64,000 bases of DNA from Notospermus geniculatus (GCA_002633025.1 NMRB01001164.1:91374-155373), one strand, 5' to 3'. Shown: positions 1-10,668, counted from the stretch's first letter. A program made the numbers and translations. The notes: generated from the letters alone by a model not told the origin.

Positions 1-181
1 TCAAGACAGAAGTGAAAAAAAATTACACTTCTTTGGCTTCAAGGTATTTTTGAGACAGTCCCTTAGATGAATATTACCTCTGGGTGCAAGGAGTTTCGTT
101 TGGTTTCCAATGAATTCGTTTTTCCATATACTGTGGGTACTCGCCTATAAGATCCGAAACCGGACAATACCGCATTTACAA

Positions 182-256
182 TAGAGAGTTTTCGCAAAGC
201 CGAACGAAAGGACAGACGTTCGCGTTGGCGTTTCGGCGGTATTGCGAAACCTCTGT
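182..256. repeat. Short foldback, family B (TAGAGAGTTTTCGCAAAG ends)
   Basis: Inverted ends, TAGAGAGTTTTCGCAAAG against TTGCGAAACCTCTGTA. Relatives lie at 45395-45526, 51192-51318 and 55846-56100, all with GCGTTGGCGTTTCG-type inner arms. Non-coding. Confidence 0.75.
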
Positions 257-349
257 AATACCGCCTCCCCTTTACCCAGTAAAGTGGAGTTTCAGCCGTA
301 CATAATAGTAGGCCTTTCGCAGCGATAAAGGGGCGGGATATGTTTTGGT

Positions 350-470
350 TGGGTCATCTGAATAAAGACTAGCAAATGCTTTTACTTGAATTTTGCAATA
401 CAAATGCACTAGGCAATGCTGTACAAATCTGAAGTAAAAGCATTTGCTCAGACTTTATTCATATGACCCA
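350..470. mobile_element. MITE, family A (121 bp)
   Basis: Near-perfect inverted arms, TGGGTCATCTGAATAAAG against CTTTATTCATATGACCCA, with AGCAAATGCTTTTA next inside. Other copies are at 42174-42451 (interrupted), 51081-51190 and 55897-56013. Target duplication not clear here. Confidence 0.85.
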
Positions 471-1148
471 GTACAAGTAAAGTCGTCTCCGAATTCATTC
501 ACTTCTAGGGTCTCTGCTACAGGGTGTTTCAGAAAAAAGTTGTCATCTCTAAAATATATCCTAGAACCCAAACCCATGAATATTTTTGGCTCAGATTTGG
601 TATGTAGATAGGTCAGGATGTATGGAGGTGCTGAAGAAATTTTGGCTCTGATGAATAAGAGGCCTCGGACTGAGCAGGTGCAAAATGCAAAAATCTCAGA
701 GATTTATCTATCAGAAAGCAATGAAAAGTTTATTTATCATTTGCTGCATACAGAATTAGCCAGAGTTACTGGAATCTACCTTCCACATGGCCACCATTGT
801 TTCTAACAGAAATTTCATCTCTTCTTCGCATTCTGGTGACTGAACAGATCACCATATCTTGTGGAATTTCCTGGAAAGCTCTGACACCTGCACTTCGGAC
901 CCTTTTACTTTTGGTGTCACTGTTCCTTCATAACAAGACACCATCATACAAATATTACATAAACATTATGAGTATGTCTACACCTAGCAGCTTACAAAAT
1001 CGGAGCCAAAAATATTCATGGGTTTAGGTTCTAGGAGATATTTTAGAGATGACAACTTTTTTTTGAAACACCCTGTAGAAAGTGCCTGAGGAAGACCCCG
1101 GTTGGGGTCGAAAATTTGCGAAATTCGGAGACGACTTCACTTGTACTA
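470..1148. repeat. Hairpin element, family C, interrupted by another element
   Basis: Inverted ends AGTACAAGTAAAGTCGTC and GACGACTTCACTTGTACT, with the internal word GACCCCGGTTGGGGTC on the right arm. The left and right parts are separated by the 558-bp element at 519-1076. Relatives lie at 13937-14228, 15958-16042 and, as halves, at 52015 and 52823. Confidence 0.75.
519..1076. mobile_element. Non-autonomous TA-target DNA transposon (558 bp)
   Basis: Terminal inverted repeats of about 38 bp start ACAGGGTGTTTCAGAAAA and end TTTGAAACACCCTGT, bordered by TA. The two short frames inside do not resemble a transposase. Ends and target fit a Tc1/mariner-like element. It interrupts the family C hairpin. 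Confidence 0.8.
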
Positions 1149-1339
1149 TCACAGTAGTAGGACACAAATCAAATTCCAATGAAATAAGATTCAGAATACA
1201 TGAATTAGTGTGAACATGATGTGAACATACATATTTTGCCGGTAAAATCCGTCATTATAGACCATCATCAAAAAAGCTAGGAAAAAACACATCTAATAGC
1301 CTACCAAATGTTTTCAACTGGTCGCGAAAACGTCCGTAA

Positions 1340-1565
1340 GGCCCCGATTACATAGAGCTATACGCTATTCGGTATTCGGTATTCGGTATACGCTACAAAA
1401 TTGGACATGCACAATACGAACAAAAAGCGAATAGCGTGCCCTCAGTGTAGTTTAGTCTTATGTAAACCACTCATGGAAATAACCTTGCTCGATTCAAACT
1501 ATACGTGTGCCCTATGAAACGTGCCTAGAATACCGAATAGCGTATAGCTCTATGTAATCGGGGCC
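1340..1565. mobile_element. PIF/Harbinger-like MITE (226 bp) with TAA duplication
   Basis: Inverted ends GGCCCCGATTACATAGAGC and GCTCTATGTAATCGGGGCC extend into ATACGCTATTCGGTATT. TAA flanks both sides (1337-1339, 1566-1568), the TWA target of PIF/Harbinger elements. A short tandem GGTATTC run lies in the left arm. Confidence 0.85.
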
Positions 1566-1566
1566 T

Positions 1567-2003
1567 AAAGGTTCATATTGTTCACATTAGCTGCTCCGTG
1601 ACCTTCTCTGATTGCATGATCATTCCACTGTCAACTCCATTCAGTGCCCACAGTGTAATAATACAGATATTTAATCGTATACTCCACATGGGAATGACAA
1701 TCTTAATCAAGTCTTTCATTCACCTCTTATCGATACCGTGGATGATATACGCTGCGTGCCGGGAATATACTCGCCATATTGGACAAGATGACGATGAGAT
1801 GGATTATATTAAGGTTTAATGACATGTTTATCTAACTTGATACACCTGGTCAAACCACGTACTCACTTCGGGATTTGTGATATCTTGTCACAAAATCTTT
1901 GTTTCCACTTTGTTGAATATAGCAGTTATTTATGTGCATGGAGAGTAAAATTGATGCATTACTACTCAATTCTACAACCATCTGCAATTCAAGTGAAAGA
2001 CCT
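1567..2003. other. No gene seen
   Basis: AT-rich unique sequence with only short frames; no repeat structure or RNA gene recognised. Confidence 0.6.
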
Positions 2004-2046
2004 TGACCTTGAAGTGTCATGACCTTGACGTTGACGTTGACCTTGA
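2004..2046. promoter_or_regulatory. Three TGACCTTGA words in 43 bp
   Basis: Perfect copies start at 2004, 2020 and 2038. The reverse complement TCAAGGTCA is the extended half-site for monomeric nuclear receptors (ERR, SF-1/FTZ-F1, NR4A). This could be a receptor-binding cluster or only a short degenerate tandem repeat; no nearby gene supports regulation. Confidence 0.3.
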
Positions 2047-2462
2047 TTCCGTGTGACATAAGTTGAGGATGAAAAAAATCCCATTATGATGCAGGAGATT
2101 CTCTTCAGAAATTTCAATCCCATTATTTTCGAAACAAAAAAAAATCGTTGTGTACATGTACGTTACATGTGCATAAGTCCCTTATTGTTACAGCGACGTA
2201 GGCCTACACGTAGAGGAGGCATTGCACTGATTCGACCTAATGTATGCAGATTTCAAGACATACATGTTGATTGACGGGCCATATACGTCCTGTCATCAAT
2301 TTGGCATCTTTATATATTTAGGCTCTAATCGATTAGTCTACATTGATTGCTGTCATTTAGTCTATGAATAGCGCTAGCCGTAAGAGTCCTTTGCAATTAG
2401 TGTCTGATCGTTGGCCTGACCAATACGGTGGCATGGGCACTCGTGTTTGAGTTAAATGACCA

Positions 2463-2824
2463 GGGTCCGTATTCATAAAACTACTTAAGTCTAAGTGTGA
2501 TACTTATCCTTTGTTCAACATAAAAGATAAGTAACACAGTTTGACTTAAGAATAGGGCCGTTTAGACGACAGGCAAAAATCCACATGCGATCCGATCGAA
2601 TCCGATTGTGGTTCAAAAGTCTTGAGTGTAAACGCTACCCAATGCGGTCCAATGTGGATTTAAAATGGTCCCGTATCCATATTGGACCGCATACGACGAC
2701 ATTCAAATCTCGTCTAAACGCAAATGAGACCCGATGCGGGTCGATCGGATCCAATCGGATTGAATCTGAATGTGGGTTTTTGCCTTGACGTCTAAACGGC
2801 CCTTATGTTTATGAATACGGACCC
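2463..2824. mobile_element. Foldback, family D, interrupted by an inner foldback
   Basis: Outer ends GGGTCCGTATTCATAAA and TTTATGAATACGGACCC with inner words ACTTAAGTCTAAGTGTGATA. Intact relatives of about 108 bp occur at 15103-15211, 26842-26950, 27056-27163 and 34349-34456, which show that 2555-2802 is an insertion. Confidence 0.85.
2555..2802. mobile_element. MITE nested in family D (248 bp)
   Basis: Inverted ends GGGCCGTTTAGACG and CGTCTAAACGGCCC, with arms running through AAAAATCCACAT and GATCCGATCG-type words. It splits a family D element. Flanks are AT-rich (ATA and TTA), so a TWA-like target is possible. Confidence 0.82.
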
Positions 2825-2825
2825 A

Positions 2826-3015
2826 GGGGCCATATTCACGAAGCCTTCGCAACTTTGCCTGCACGCAAGTCTATTGTTTTGGCTGCACATGCCCTATTGT
2901 TGACTGTCATGCACGCAAATCTATTGTTTGGCTGCACGTGCCCTATTGTTCACTGACTGCCATACAATAGATCTGCGTGCGTGCGAAAATGCGAAGGCTT
3001 CTTGAATATGGCCCC
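2826..3015. mobile_element. Foldback, family F (GGGGCCATATTCACGAAGCC)
   Basis: Inverted ends GGGGCCATATTCACGAAG and CTTGAATATGGCCCC, with GCACGCAA and CTATTGTTTGGCTGC words duplicated in the left half. Other copies: 49976-50114 and 61739-61861. It abuts the family D element directly. Confidence 0.82.
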
Positions 3016-3800
3016 AGACCTCATAGTTTTGGGGGGATGTGTGCACTGTTAACACGCTGCAGCCCAAAGACCATCCTCCCACAGCAGGGGTTTTTACCTC
3101 ACTCCTCTTCATCCGCTCACTGTCGTCTGCGGTGACGAAGGGAGCGAGCAGTAAGAACGCCTGATATTCTCAGGATGCCAAAGACAGTGTTCGACTTCAT
3201 TTGGCAGAGACTGTAGGCTAACGATCAGTACCGGTACCTAATGTGAGATTTTTTATTCACTGACTACACAAATATTCCTAACTACCTTACTTCGTGAAAA
3301 ACGTCTCGCTGTCGCATTCTTTTTACCTCCTCGCTCGTTTTAATAAGCACCCTGCCATTAGCCGAGGAACGTTCCATGAGTTTCCTCTTACGACCAGCTA
3401 TCATTGAGATGCCACAAATTACACCTACTGATTACAACTACGGCAGAGGCGCTCGAGTTATTTCCAACACTCGTAAGCATTCCACTTTCGTTTCGCTGTC
3501 ATTCCAGGTTTTACAATTACGCGGTTACGTTGGACCTTTTTTCTTCCGTTTCGGCATGATTCCTGATTTAAGTCTGTTGATGACAGAGTACCGTTTATGA
3601 AGTCGTCTACTGAACTCGATGGTTGCTTTGAAGCGATCTTATAAAAGGGTCCGTGGCCAAGCATGCAAGGCAATGCACCTAACTTTACCCACAACTTCCA
3701 TAATACTTCCTAAAAACTTAGTCTAGTACTAAAGGGCCAGTATTCCTTCCCTATCCTGCACTAAATATACCCGCGTTAAGAGAGACCTCTATTGACAATG
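3016..3800. other. No gene seen
   Basis: Unique-looking sequence. A stretch at 3118-3190 shares AGCGAGCAGTAAGAACG with 49140-49204. Two overlapping short frames on opposite strands near 3458-3694 show no domain. Confidence 0.6.
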
Positions 3801-3817
3801 TTGTTAAATTACCGCTT

Positions 3818-4217
3818 TACACTTGACACTAGCGGCGAAATATCGTGCCTCATTTCACCACTAGCGTAGGTGGAAGGCCGCCATTTTCGATTTTGCCGGC
3901 GCGCATGTAGAAGTAGTTCGGTCGGCCTAATCGCACAATTCTTTCTAATTAGTATTCAGTCCATTTCTAATACCACTTGTTATCAACACGAAGTCCTTTT
4001 AGTCTGAAAATATTCGCCTTGAACCCAACAGCACCACTTTTCAACATCATCTATCATTTAGCGTAGATAACTCTGGGTTGGCGGTGACACGGCTGGCCTG
4101 TTCACGATGGTTAAAAACCTTTACCAAAATGTAGTAATCTGCACTACTTTCAAGATGGAAACCTAGCACCTGCGCTAGTGGTGTTATAGAAGATAACGCC
4201 ATCTAGTGTCAAGTGTG
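3818..4217. mobile_element. Foldback DNA element with 10-bp direct repeat (MULE-like?)
   Basis: Inverted ends ACACTTGACACTAG and CTAGTGTCAAGTGTG, with second arms around CACCACTAGCG and CGCTAGTGGTG. The 10-bp word ATTACCGCTT flanks it exactly (3808-3817, 4218-4227). A 9-11 bp duplication fits Mutator-like elements; no transposase is present in the 400 bp. Confidence 0.75.
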
Positions 4218-5236
4218 ATTACCGCTTATCAACCTCGCCCATGTGGAGTAACCCTCGTTCCTAGGGTATCCACGTATGCATTGCCTTGTAATCAAACATT
4301 CTCCAATATGGGTGAAAGGCAAAACTATGGTATTGGAGAATGATGCAATCACCGCCGGTGGCGCCGGCTGTCGACAAAAAGATGCAACACCCTGGCCTTT
4401 TAAATGCATTTACTCCAAACTCGAGCTACATTTACTCAATTCATCTCTGTGCAAAATGCAGTGAAAACATTCGCTACTCTTAATGAGTACCAGCCATTAT
4501 GAATATAAATTTGCTTGTGTTGTAATTTTTATGCTTAAGCTGGCCCCACTTTGAACAACACAAAACCTAGAACAGCATCATCGTTTTATAGCATCCTGAG
4601 CTTGGCTTTCCACATACTATACCCCAGGTCTTGACACTTTATGTACAGGATAACGCTGATGCAGGAATGATTTTATACTTTCTTTTATGGATATTTTTGC
4701 CCTTAGCCCGACCTATTTATAGCCGGTTTTCATTTATTACACACACGTGGGCGCTCTTCTGGCGGATTGTGTACCATGACAACCGGTTGTGGACGGAGCA
4801 TCTAAAATGTAAGGGTCTTCGCTTATGAATCTCCATCGTATAGTTTCCTTTGATCTTTTCCTTCGTTCCCCGGACTTCCTTTGACGTTTTGCTGTTGGGT
4901 CCTGTGTAGGTGTGGTGGAATTCCGGCTAGTGTATAGCCTACGAGAGCAAACATCGTATTTACACCAAAATTGTGTGACTTGAAAAGTCACAGAAGTCTG
5001 GCATTGCATGGGTCCAGCTTCTCCTGTTGGTTGGTGATGGTTGGCATTGCTGACCACACAGCAGGTTGCTGGCATCTCCGAATCGAAGTCCTGACACCAA
5101 CGCTTTTGATATGATGATGTTGGCGGAGCTAGACCCCAGTAGCAAAGTGTAGCCTTTTCTGCAAAGTCGTTCTGCCCACAGCTTCAACCTGTGTAGGTGA
5201 AAGGATACGTTCCGCAATTTATCAAAACCTGTCTTA

Positions 5237-5448
5237 AGCCTGCCGCACACGGGAGCTATCTGCTGAGCAAAAAGTTATTCGAGACCGTTTGCTCAGCAGG
5301 TAGCTCGCGTGTGCGCGTAATTTCGTGAGTTTTTTGCCTCGCGAGGCAGAAAGCTCGCGTGTGCGCATATCTTTCGGTGAGCTATCTGCTGAGCAAACGG
5401 TCTCGAATGACTTTTTGCTCAGCAGATAGCTCCCGTGTGCGGCAGGCT
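5237..5448. mobile_element. PIF/Harbinger-like MITE, family I (212 bp), TTA duplication
   Basis: Ends AGCCTGCCGCACACGGGAGC and inverse, flanked by TTA (5234-5236, 5449-5451). Arms carry AGCTATCTGCTGAGCA four times in alternating orientation around a GCCTCGCGAGGC centre. Confidence 0.87.
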
Positions 5449-5852
5449 TTAGGGAACGAGCGCTAAAGAACCTCTGATTACATCAGGATGGGCATTAGAC
5501 AAAATAACACAGCCCACGTTTTGCATTATCATGACTGCGATTCATGTCTAATTAACTTCAATTCAAGCTTAGCAAGATTGCGAAGCCTTAGTTTACCTCG
5601 TGATCATTGCCGCATCGGAACATCAAAAGGAATTCAAAAATCACCTTATCATATGAATGCTAATTCAATGTCGTCAAAATAGCATCATATGCGTCGGGAT
5701 CGTCAGAAACTGCAAAAAGTAAATGATGCGACGCGACGCCTTTGAATGTGACTGTGTGTACTAAAAAGTGTTTGAAGAGCCAATCGTAGACTACAAGAGG
5801 ATAAAGGACAAAACTGGTTTGATTCCTTTATGCTTATACGAGCATTAGAATT

Positions 5853-6101
5853 GGGGAGCGCGGTGGCATAATGGTTAGGGCTGTGGACTCGTGATCGGAA
5901 GATCGTGGGTTCGATCCCCGGCCGTGCCACTCTGTAACTCTCAACTGGCCTGAAATGTCCATCGTGTGCGCTATATTGTGGCTGCCCTTTGGTTTCTACA
6001 GAAAGGTTTCTGAATCATAGGCTGGGGTAATAATGTGTGAAGCGCTTAGAGAGCGTACTACGCTATGAAGCGCTATATACATGTAAGAACTCGCCATTAT
6101 T
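5853..6101 (+). mobile_element. tRNA-derived SINE with 9-bp target duplication
   Basis: A tRNA-like head carries a pol III A box (TGGCATAATGG, 5864-5874) and B box (GGTTCGATCC, 5908-5917), with recognisable but decayed acceptor and anticodon stems. The body ends in AGCGCTATATA and a short ATT-repeat tail. It is flanked by ATTAGAATT at 5844-5852 and 6102-6110. The homologous position in the second copy of the duplication (about 10190) is empty, which confirms the ends. Moved by a partner LINE; it encodes no protein. Confidence 0.93.
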
Positions 6102-6132
6102 ATTAGAATTACACGACGAACTGAGTATCGCA

Positions 6133-6694
6133 TACACTCGTCCCCAGTGGCCTCGAGCTTAATACTAGTTATACGCTCTCAACCACTGGCACAGGTGGGC
6201 CTAATCATGTTTCTGAACACTAGATGGCGCAAAATGTCATCAACTAATCAGCGACCAGTATTTCACGCAGGGAAAACATGAAACATTTTCTTATTGGCTG
6301 CTTTGGTAACGTGACAAGTATCGTGGCATAGCTGTATATTCTCGACTTGTTGGTGTTATTTTGCACCACTTTTTGGAAAACATTCACTGCGAAATGAAAA
6401 GTTAACATGCATGTACCAACGTCATAAATGACCCGATGCGGGACAAAACAGCGGTGTAAGTATCATGAGTATGGTGGTGTTTGTGCACGTACTTCGCCGT
6501 AGTGATTGCGTCCAGAAACAACACGGCCTAAGCTTGTTTGAAAGCTGATCGGTCATTGGCTGCTTGATCGAGCGCGTTGGTCAACAACTGGTAGTGACAT
6601 CTAGCGTTCAGAAACGGACTTTGGCACCAGGTGTTTCAGTGGTTGAGGGTGACAGCTTCGAGCGGAGGCCGATACCACTGAATTATTGAGTGTA
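6133..6694 (+). mobile_element. Foldback, family J (562 bp), 9-bp duplication
   Basis: Starts TACACTCGTCCCCAGTGGC, ends GAGTGTA, with long imperfect arms (CTCAACCACTGG, TTTCTGAACACTAGATGG). It is flanked by AGTATCGCA (6124-6132) and AGTACCGCA (6695-6703), one mismatch. The second duplication copy is empty at this point but carries the element elsewhere in reverse. Confidence 0.82.
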
Positions 6695-6705
6695 AGTACC
6701 GCAAT

Positions 6706-6766
6706 GGTGCTGCTGCTGCCGCTACCGTTGCCGCCGCCGCAGCAGCTGCTGCTGCTCCTTCTGCCA
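6706..6766. repeat. CTG/CCG trinucleotide tract, short allele
   Basis: Imperfect mix of CTG and CCG triplets. The allelic tract in copy 2 is roughly twice as long. Confidence 0.85.
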
Positions 6767-6817
6767 AGGTGAATTTCAAACGGTCGAGTGGTGAAGATGG
6801 TACCTGCCTAAAGCCAG

Positions 6818-7035
6818 CAGCACACCAGGCGATATCGCAAGCGATCTAATCGCCACTGATCTTCTCACCAGCCACCGCAGACAAGGCAATATCGGTTTTG
6901 GTATTGTTTGATATTGGGCGAGCTTCGCTGGCGAGAAGATTCCACGCATCGCTGTCCAGCGCACACCTGGCGTCAACAGCCGATTTTGCTCGGTGACGAT
7001 CAGATCGCTTGCGTTATCGCCTGTAGTGTTGTGGT
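6818..7035. repeat. Foldback, family K
   Basis: Left arm CAGCACACCAGGCGATATCG, right arm CGTTATCGCCTGTAGTGTTG, with inner words GCAAGCGATCTAATCGCC. Homologues: about 10727-11286 (split by family J), 59518-59763 (split by family L) and fragments in duplication 2. Confidence 0.7.
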
Positions 7036-7199
7036 TCTGACTTAGTGGACCTCATCGCCAGTCTCACCACCAGTCGCATTGATGGTCACATGCGACTTGC
7101 CTGCCTGTAACGTTTCTTTCACAACTGTGTACAATCTAGCCAATGCTCGTTCACATTCGGATTCCCCATCGCGCGCGGCATCATTACAAGAGCCCTGGG

Positions 7200-7303
7200 G
7201 GCTGTTTCATAAAATGACTTTAAGCTAATGCTACCAATAACTTCAATGCGTTTTCCATTTGGTTAAAGGTACCATTAGCTTAAAGTCATTTTATGAAACA
7301 GGC
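7200..7303. mobile_element. MITE, family M (104 bp)
   Basis: Inverted arms GGCTGTTTCATAAAATGACT and its complement, continuing through TTAAGCTAATG. Other copies at 11438-11541, 52133-52235 and 52953-53055. Confidence 0.85.
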
Positions 7304-7570
7304 TTGTTACACCTGCCACTGGTTTTGATTTAATGTACATTAGGGACAAATATCTTTTTCATATGGCATTTATGACCATCACCAGTCTTTAGTGTTTCCG
7401 TCATTGTCAATGACTGAATATTAATAGACCATAATTTTTTCTAAATATTCCCATAAAAGGTTAGCGATTATCAAGACATAAAATCCGTTAGGAAGGCAGT
7501 CATTAAATAAAGTCATCACTGATGAACACTTAACCAGAACTCAACTCACTTTTGTTAAACTCATACGTTA

Positions 7571-7773
7571 AAGGAACACGGTATTGCCACTTTTTCTCGA
7601 CAGCCGGCGCCACCGCGCCACTCTCCAACCCAAGGGTCTGACTACGTCTCGGCGAATGACCCGATTTACTGCGTACATTTTGTAATGCATTTTTGTTCGT
7701 CTTACTGCCGCTAGGTGGCTCCCTCTACGTCGGTAGTCAAATAACGCATTTGAGATCCAATACCGTGCTCCTT
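7571..7773. mobile_element. TA-target MITE, family N (203 bp)
   Basis: Inverted ends AAGGAACACGGTATTG and CAATACCGTGCTCCTT, bordered by TA (7569-7570, 7774-7775). Non-coding; Tc1/mariner-like by ends and target. Present in both copies of duplication 1. Confidence 0.85.
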
Positions 7774-8091
7774 TAAGGAGAGCTATACCATAGCCGTCGA
7801 TTCGTGTTTTGTGCAAACACGAGTTGAGAAAGTTTGTTAGCAACAGTTAGATAATGAAAATAAAGTGCTATGCTCTCAGACGATCATCAATCAGGTAATT
7901 TCACATGGAATGACGTCACTTTCACGTGATTTTCTTAACTCATGTTCGAACAAAAATACGAATCGACGGCTTTCGTAGCTCTCATGAACGCATGTCAGAG
8001 ATAGTTCCTCAGACGAGAATTATGCTAAGTAAACAAAAAACGCATGTGTCAATGCTTGTGGTTTCCTTTTGTACTTTATTTAATAGCGAGG

Positions 8092-8437
8092 TTTGGCAAA
8101 TCTGACGAAACACGAAGTACGAAATACGAAATTCAACTTCGTTTCCATAACCTAATGTATTTCTGGAGATCGTTGCTACCACAAATGTCCCTGCTGACAG
8201 TGCTTCTTTTAGCATAATGTAAGACCGTGAGAGTTATGGTGCATCTTGAATTTTTAAATTTTCACTTCGTATTTTATTACGAAGTGGAAACGAAAGATAA
8301 AGTTCAAAGTTTAATATACACCGTAACTCTATCGGTGTAACGTCATACGCTGAAAGACGCTCTTGCAGCAGGCGATATTTGTGGTAACAACCATCTCCTG
8401 AAATACATTACGTCATGGAAATGAAGTCCAATTTCGT
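8092..8437. repeat. Foldback, family OO, truncated at an N
   Basis: Left arm AATAGCGAGGTTTGGCAAAT and much of the right arm are present; the sequence breaks at N8438 inside the right arm. Copy 2 (13731-14435) is complete. Confidence 0.82.
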
Positions 8438-9353
8438 NTGAAATCGATGCTACCTTTTTGCCTGAAGAAAATATGAATTGTTTTCAGTCGCCATTTGCAG
8501 TGCGCTTCCTTATGGCTACCGCCCCCTTAAATGCATTTACTCCAAACTCGAGCTACATTTACTCAATTCATCTCTGTGCAAAATGCAGTGAAAACATTCG
8601 CTACTCTTTATGAGTACCAGCCATTATGAATATAAATTTGCTTGTGTTGTAATTTTTATGCTTAAGCTGGTCCCACTTTGAACAACACAAAACCTAGAAC
8701 AGCATCATCGTTTTATAGCATCCTGAGCTTGGCTTTCCACATACTATACCCCAGGTCTTGACACTTTATGTACAGGATAACGCTGATGCAGGAATGATTT
8801 TATACTTTCTTTTATGGATATTTTTGCCCTTAGCCCGACCTATTTATAGCCGGTTTTCATTTATTACACGCTCTTCTGGCGGATTGTGTACCATGACAAC
8901 CGGTTGTGGACGGAGCATCTAAAATGTAAGGGTCTTCGCTTATGAATCTCCATCTTATAGTTTCCTTTGATCTTTTCCTTCGTTCCCCGGACTTCCTTTG
9001 ACGTTTTGCTGTTGGGTCCTGTGTAGGTGTGGTGGAATTCCGGCTAGTGTATAGCCTACGAGAGCAAACATCGTATTCGTTACACCAAAATAGCACTTGA
9101 AAAGTCACAGAAGTCTTGCATTGCATGGGTCCAGCTTCTCCTGTTGGTTGGTGATGGTTGGCATTGCTGACCACACAGGAGGCTGTTGGCATCTCCGAAT
9201 CGAAGTCCTGACACCAACGCTTTTGATATGATGATGTTGGCGGAGCTAGACCCCAGTAGCAAAGTGTAGCCTTTTCTGCAAAGTCGTTCTGCCCACAGCT
9301 TCAACCTGTGTAGGTGAAAGGATACGTTCCGCAATTTATCAAAACCTGTCTAA

Positions 9354-9566
9354 AACCTGCCGCACACTGGAGCTATCTGCTGAGCAAAAAGTCATTCGAG
9401 ACCACTTTCTCAGCAGATAGCTCGCGTGTGCGCCTAATTTCGGTGAGTTTTTTGCCTCGCGAGGCAGAAGTCTCGCGTGTGCGCGTATTTTTCTGTGAGC
9501 TATCTGCTGAGCAAACGGTCTCGAATGACTTTTTGCTCAGCAGATAGCTCCAGTGTGCGGCAGGCT
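9354..9566. mobile_element. Family I MITE, first of a tandem pair
   Basis: Same element as 5237-5448 with a few substitutions (CACACTGGAGC for CACACGGGAGC in both arms). It is followed by a TTA shared with the next copy. Confidence 0.85.
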
Positions 9567-9569
9567 TTA

Positions 9570-9782
9570 AGCCTGTCGCACACGGGAGCTATCTGCTGAG
9601 CAAAAAGTTACTCGATACCGTTTGCTCAGCAGGTAGCTCGCGTGCGCGCGTAATTTCGGTGAGTTTTTTGCCTCGCGAGGCAGAAAGCTCGCGTGTGCGC
9701 GTATTTTTCGGTGAGCTATCTGCTGAGCAAACGGTCTCGAATGACTTTTTGCTCAGCAGATAGCTCCCGTGTGCGGCAGGCT
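9570..9782. mobile_element. Family I MITE, second of a tandem pair
   Basis: A second full element begins after a single shared TTA (9567-9569) and is followed by TTA at 9783-9785. Absent from copy 1 of the duplication. Confidence 0.85.
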
Positions 9783-10215
9783 TTAGGGAACGAGCGCTAA
9801 AGAACCACTGACTACATCAGGATGGGCATTAGACAAAATAACACAGCCCACGTTTTGCATTATCATGACTGCGATTCATGTCTAATTAACTTCAATTAAA
9901 GCTTAGCAAGATTGCGAAGCCTTAGTTTACCTCGTGATCATTGCCGCATCGGAACATCAAAAGGAATTCAAAAATCACCTTATCATATGAATGCTAATTC
10001 AATGTCGTCAAAATAGCATCATATGCGTCGGGATCGTCAGAAAATAATGTAAAAAATAAATGATGCGACGCGACGCTTTTGAATGTGACTGTGTGTACTA
10101 AAAAGTGTTTGAAGAGCCAATCGTAGACTACAAGAGGATAAAGGACAAAACTGGTTTTGATTCCTTTATGCTTATACGAGCAGTAGAGTTACACAACGAA
10201 CTGAGTTTCGCAATG

Positions 10216-10529
10216 CACAGAAGAAAAAAAATCAACTCGAGTGGAGACTCAAAGTCTCACTTTATAGGGACAAAATGGTTCGAAATACTTTTTGACTCAA
10301 AATGAAACAGAAAACATTTCGGCCCAAGACAATGACACCTCGTTCCGAGAGAAAATATTTCGGGTTGAGATACTGACAGTCTCGATCTGAGAGAAAATAT
10401 TTTAGGCCGAGATGTCATTGTCTCGCGCCGAAATATTTTCTGTTTCATTTTGAGTCAAAAAGTATTTCGAACCATTTTGTCCCTAAAGTGAGACTCTGAG
10501 TCTCCACTCGAGTTGATTTTTTTTCTGTG
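10216..10529. mobile_element. Foldback element (314 bp) with TG target duplication
   Basis: Very long arms: CACAGAAGAAAAAAAATCAA and its complement, then CTCGAGTGGAGACTC, AAAGTATTTCGAACCATTTT and more. It is bordered by TG (10214-10215, 10530-10531), with the uninterrupted AATGGTG in copy 1 as empty site. It shares words with the foldback at 28144-28718. Confidence 0.87.
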
Positions 10530-10531
10530 TG

Positions 10532-10668
10532 GTGCTGCTGCTGCTGCCGCTACCGTTGCCGCCGCAATTGCTGCTGCTGCTGCTGCCGTTGCCGCCGCCG
10601 CCGCTGCCGCCGTACCGTTGCCGCCGCCACAGCTGCTGCTGCTGCTGCTGCTGCTGCTTCTGCCAAGG
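10532..10668. repeat. CTG/CCG trinucleotide tract, long allele
   Basis: Imperfect CTG and CCG triplets with an uninterrupted CTG run near the end. The leucine/proline/cysteine-rich frame it creates is low-complexity and not a gene. Confidence 0.85.

Larger units (their letters stand above)
4400..8437. repeat. Direct duplication 1, copy 1
   Basis: Homologous in the same orientation to 8527-14391, about 98% or better by eye in the shared stretches. It stops at a single N (8438) halfway through the right arm of a foldback that is complete in copy 2 (13731-14435). It carries a SINE at 5853-6101 that copy 2 lacks, and lacks several copy 2 insertions. Outside the elements listed separately no gene is visible. 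Confidence 0.93.

Noticed and set aside
3808-4227. Retroviral or LTR element
   Set aside because: The flanking direct repeats are only 10 bp and the body is a foldback without gag/pol-like coding.
5703-5930. 75-codon minus-strand frame starting MARPGIEPTIFRSRVHSP
   Set aside because: A well-known type of false peptide from translating a tRNA-derived SINE backwards; it matches the SINE at 5853-6101.
5857-5930. Possible functional tRNA gene
   Set aside because: A and B boxes are good but the anticodon stem has mismatches and the unit is the head of a SINE with target duplications.
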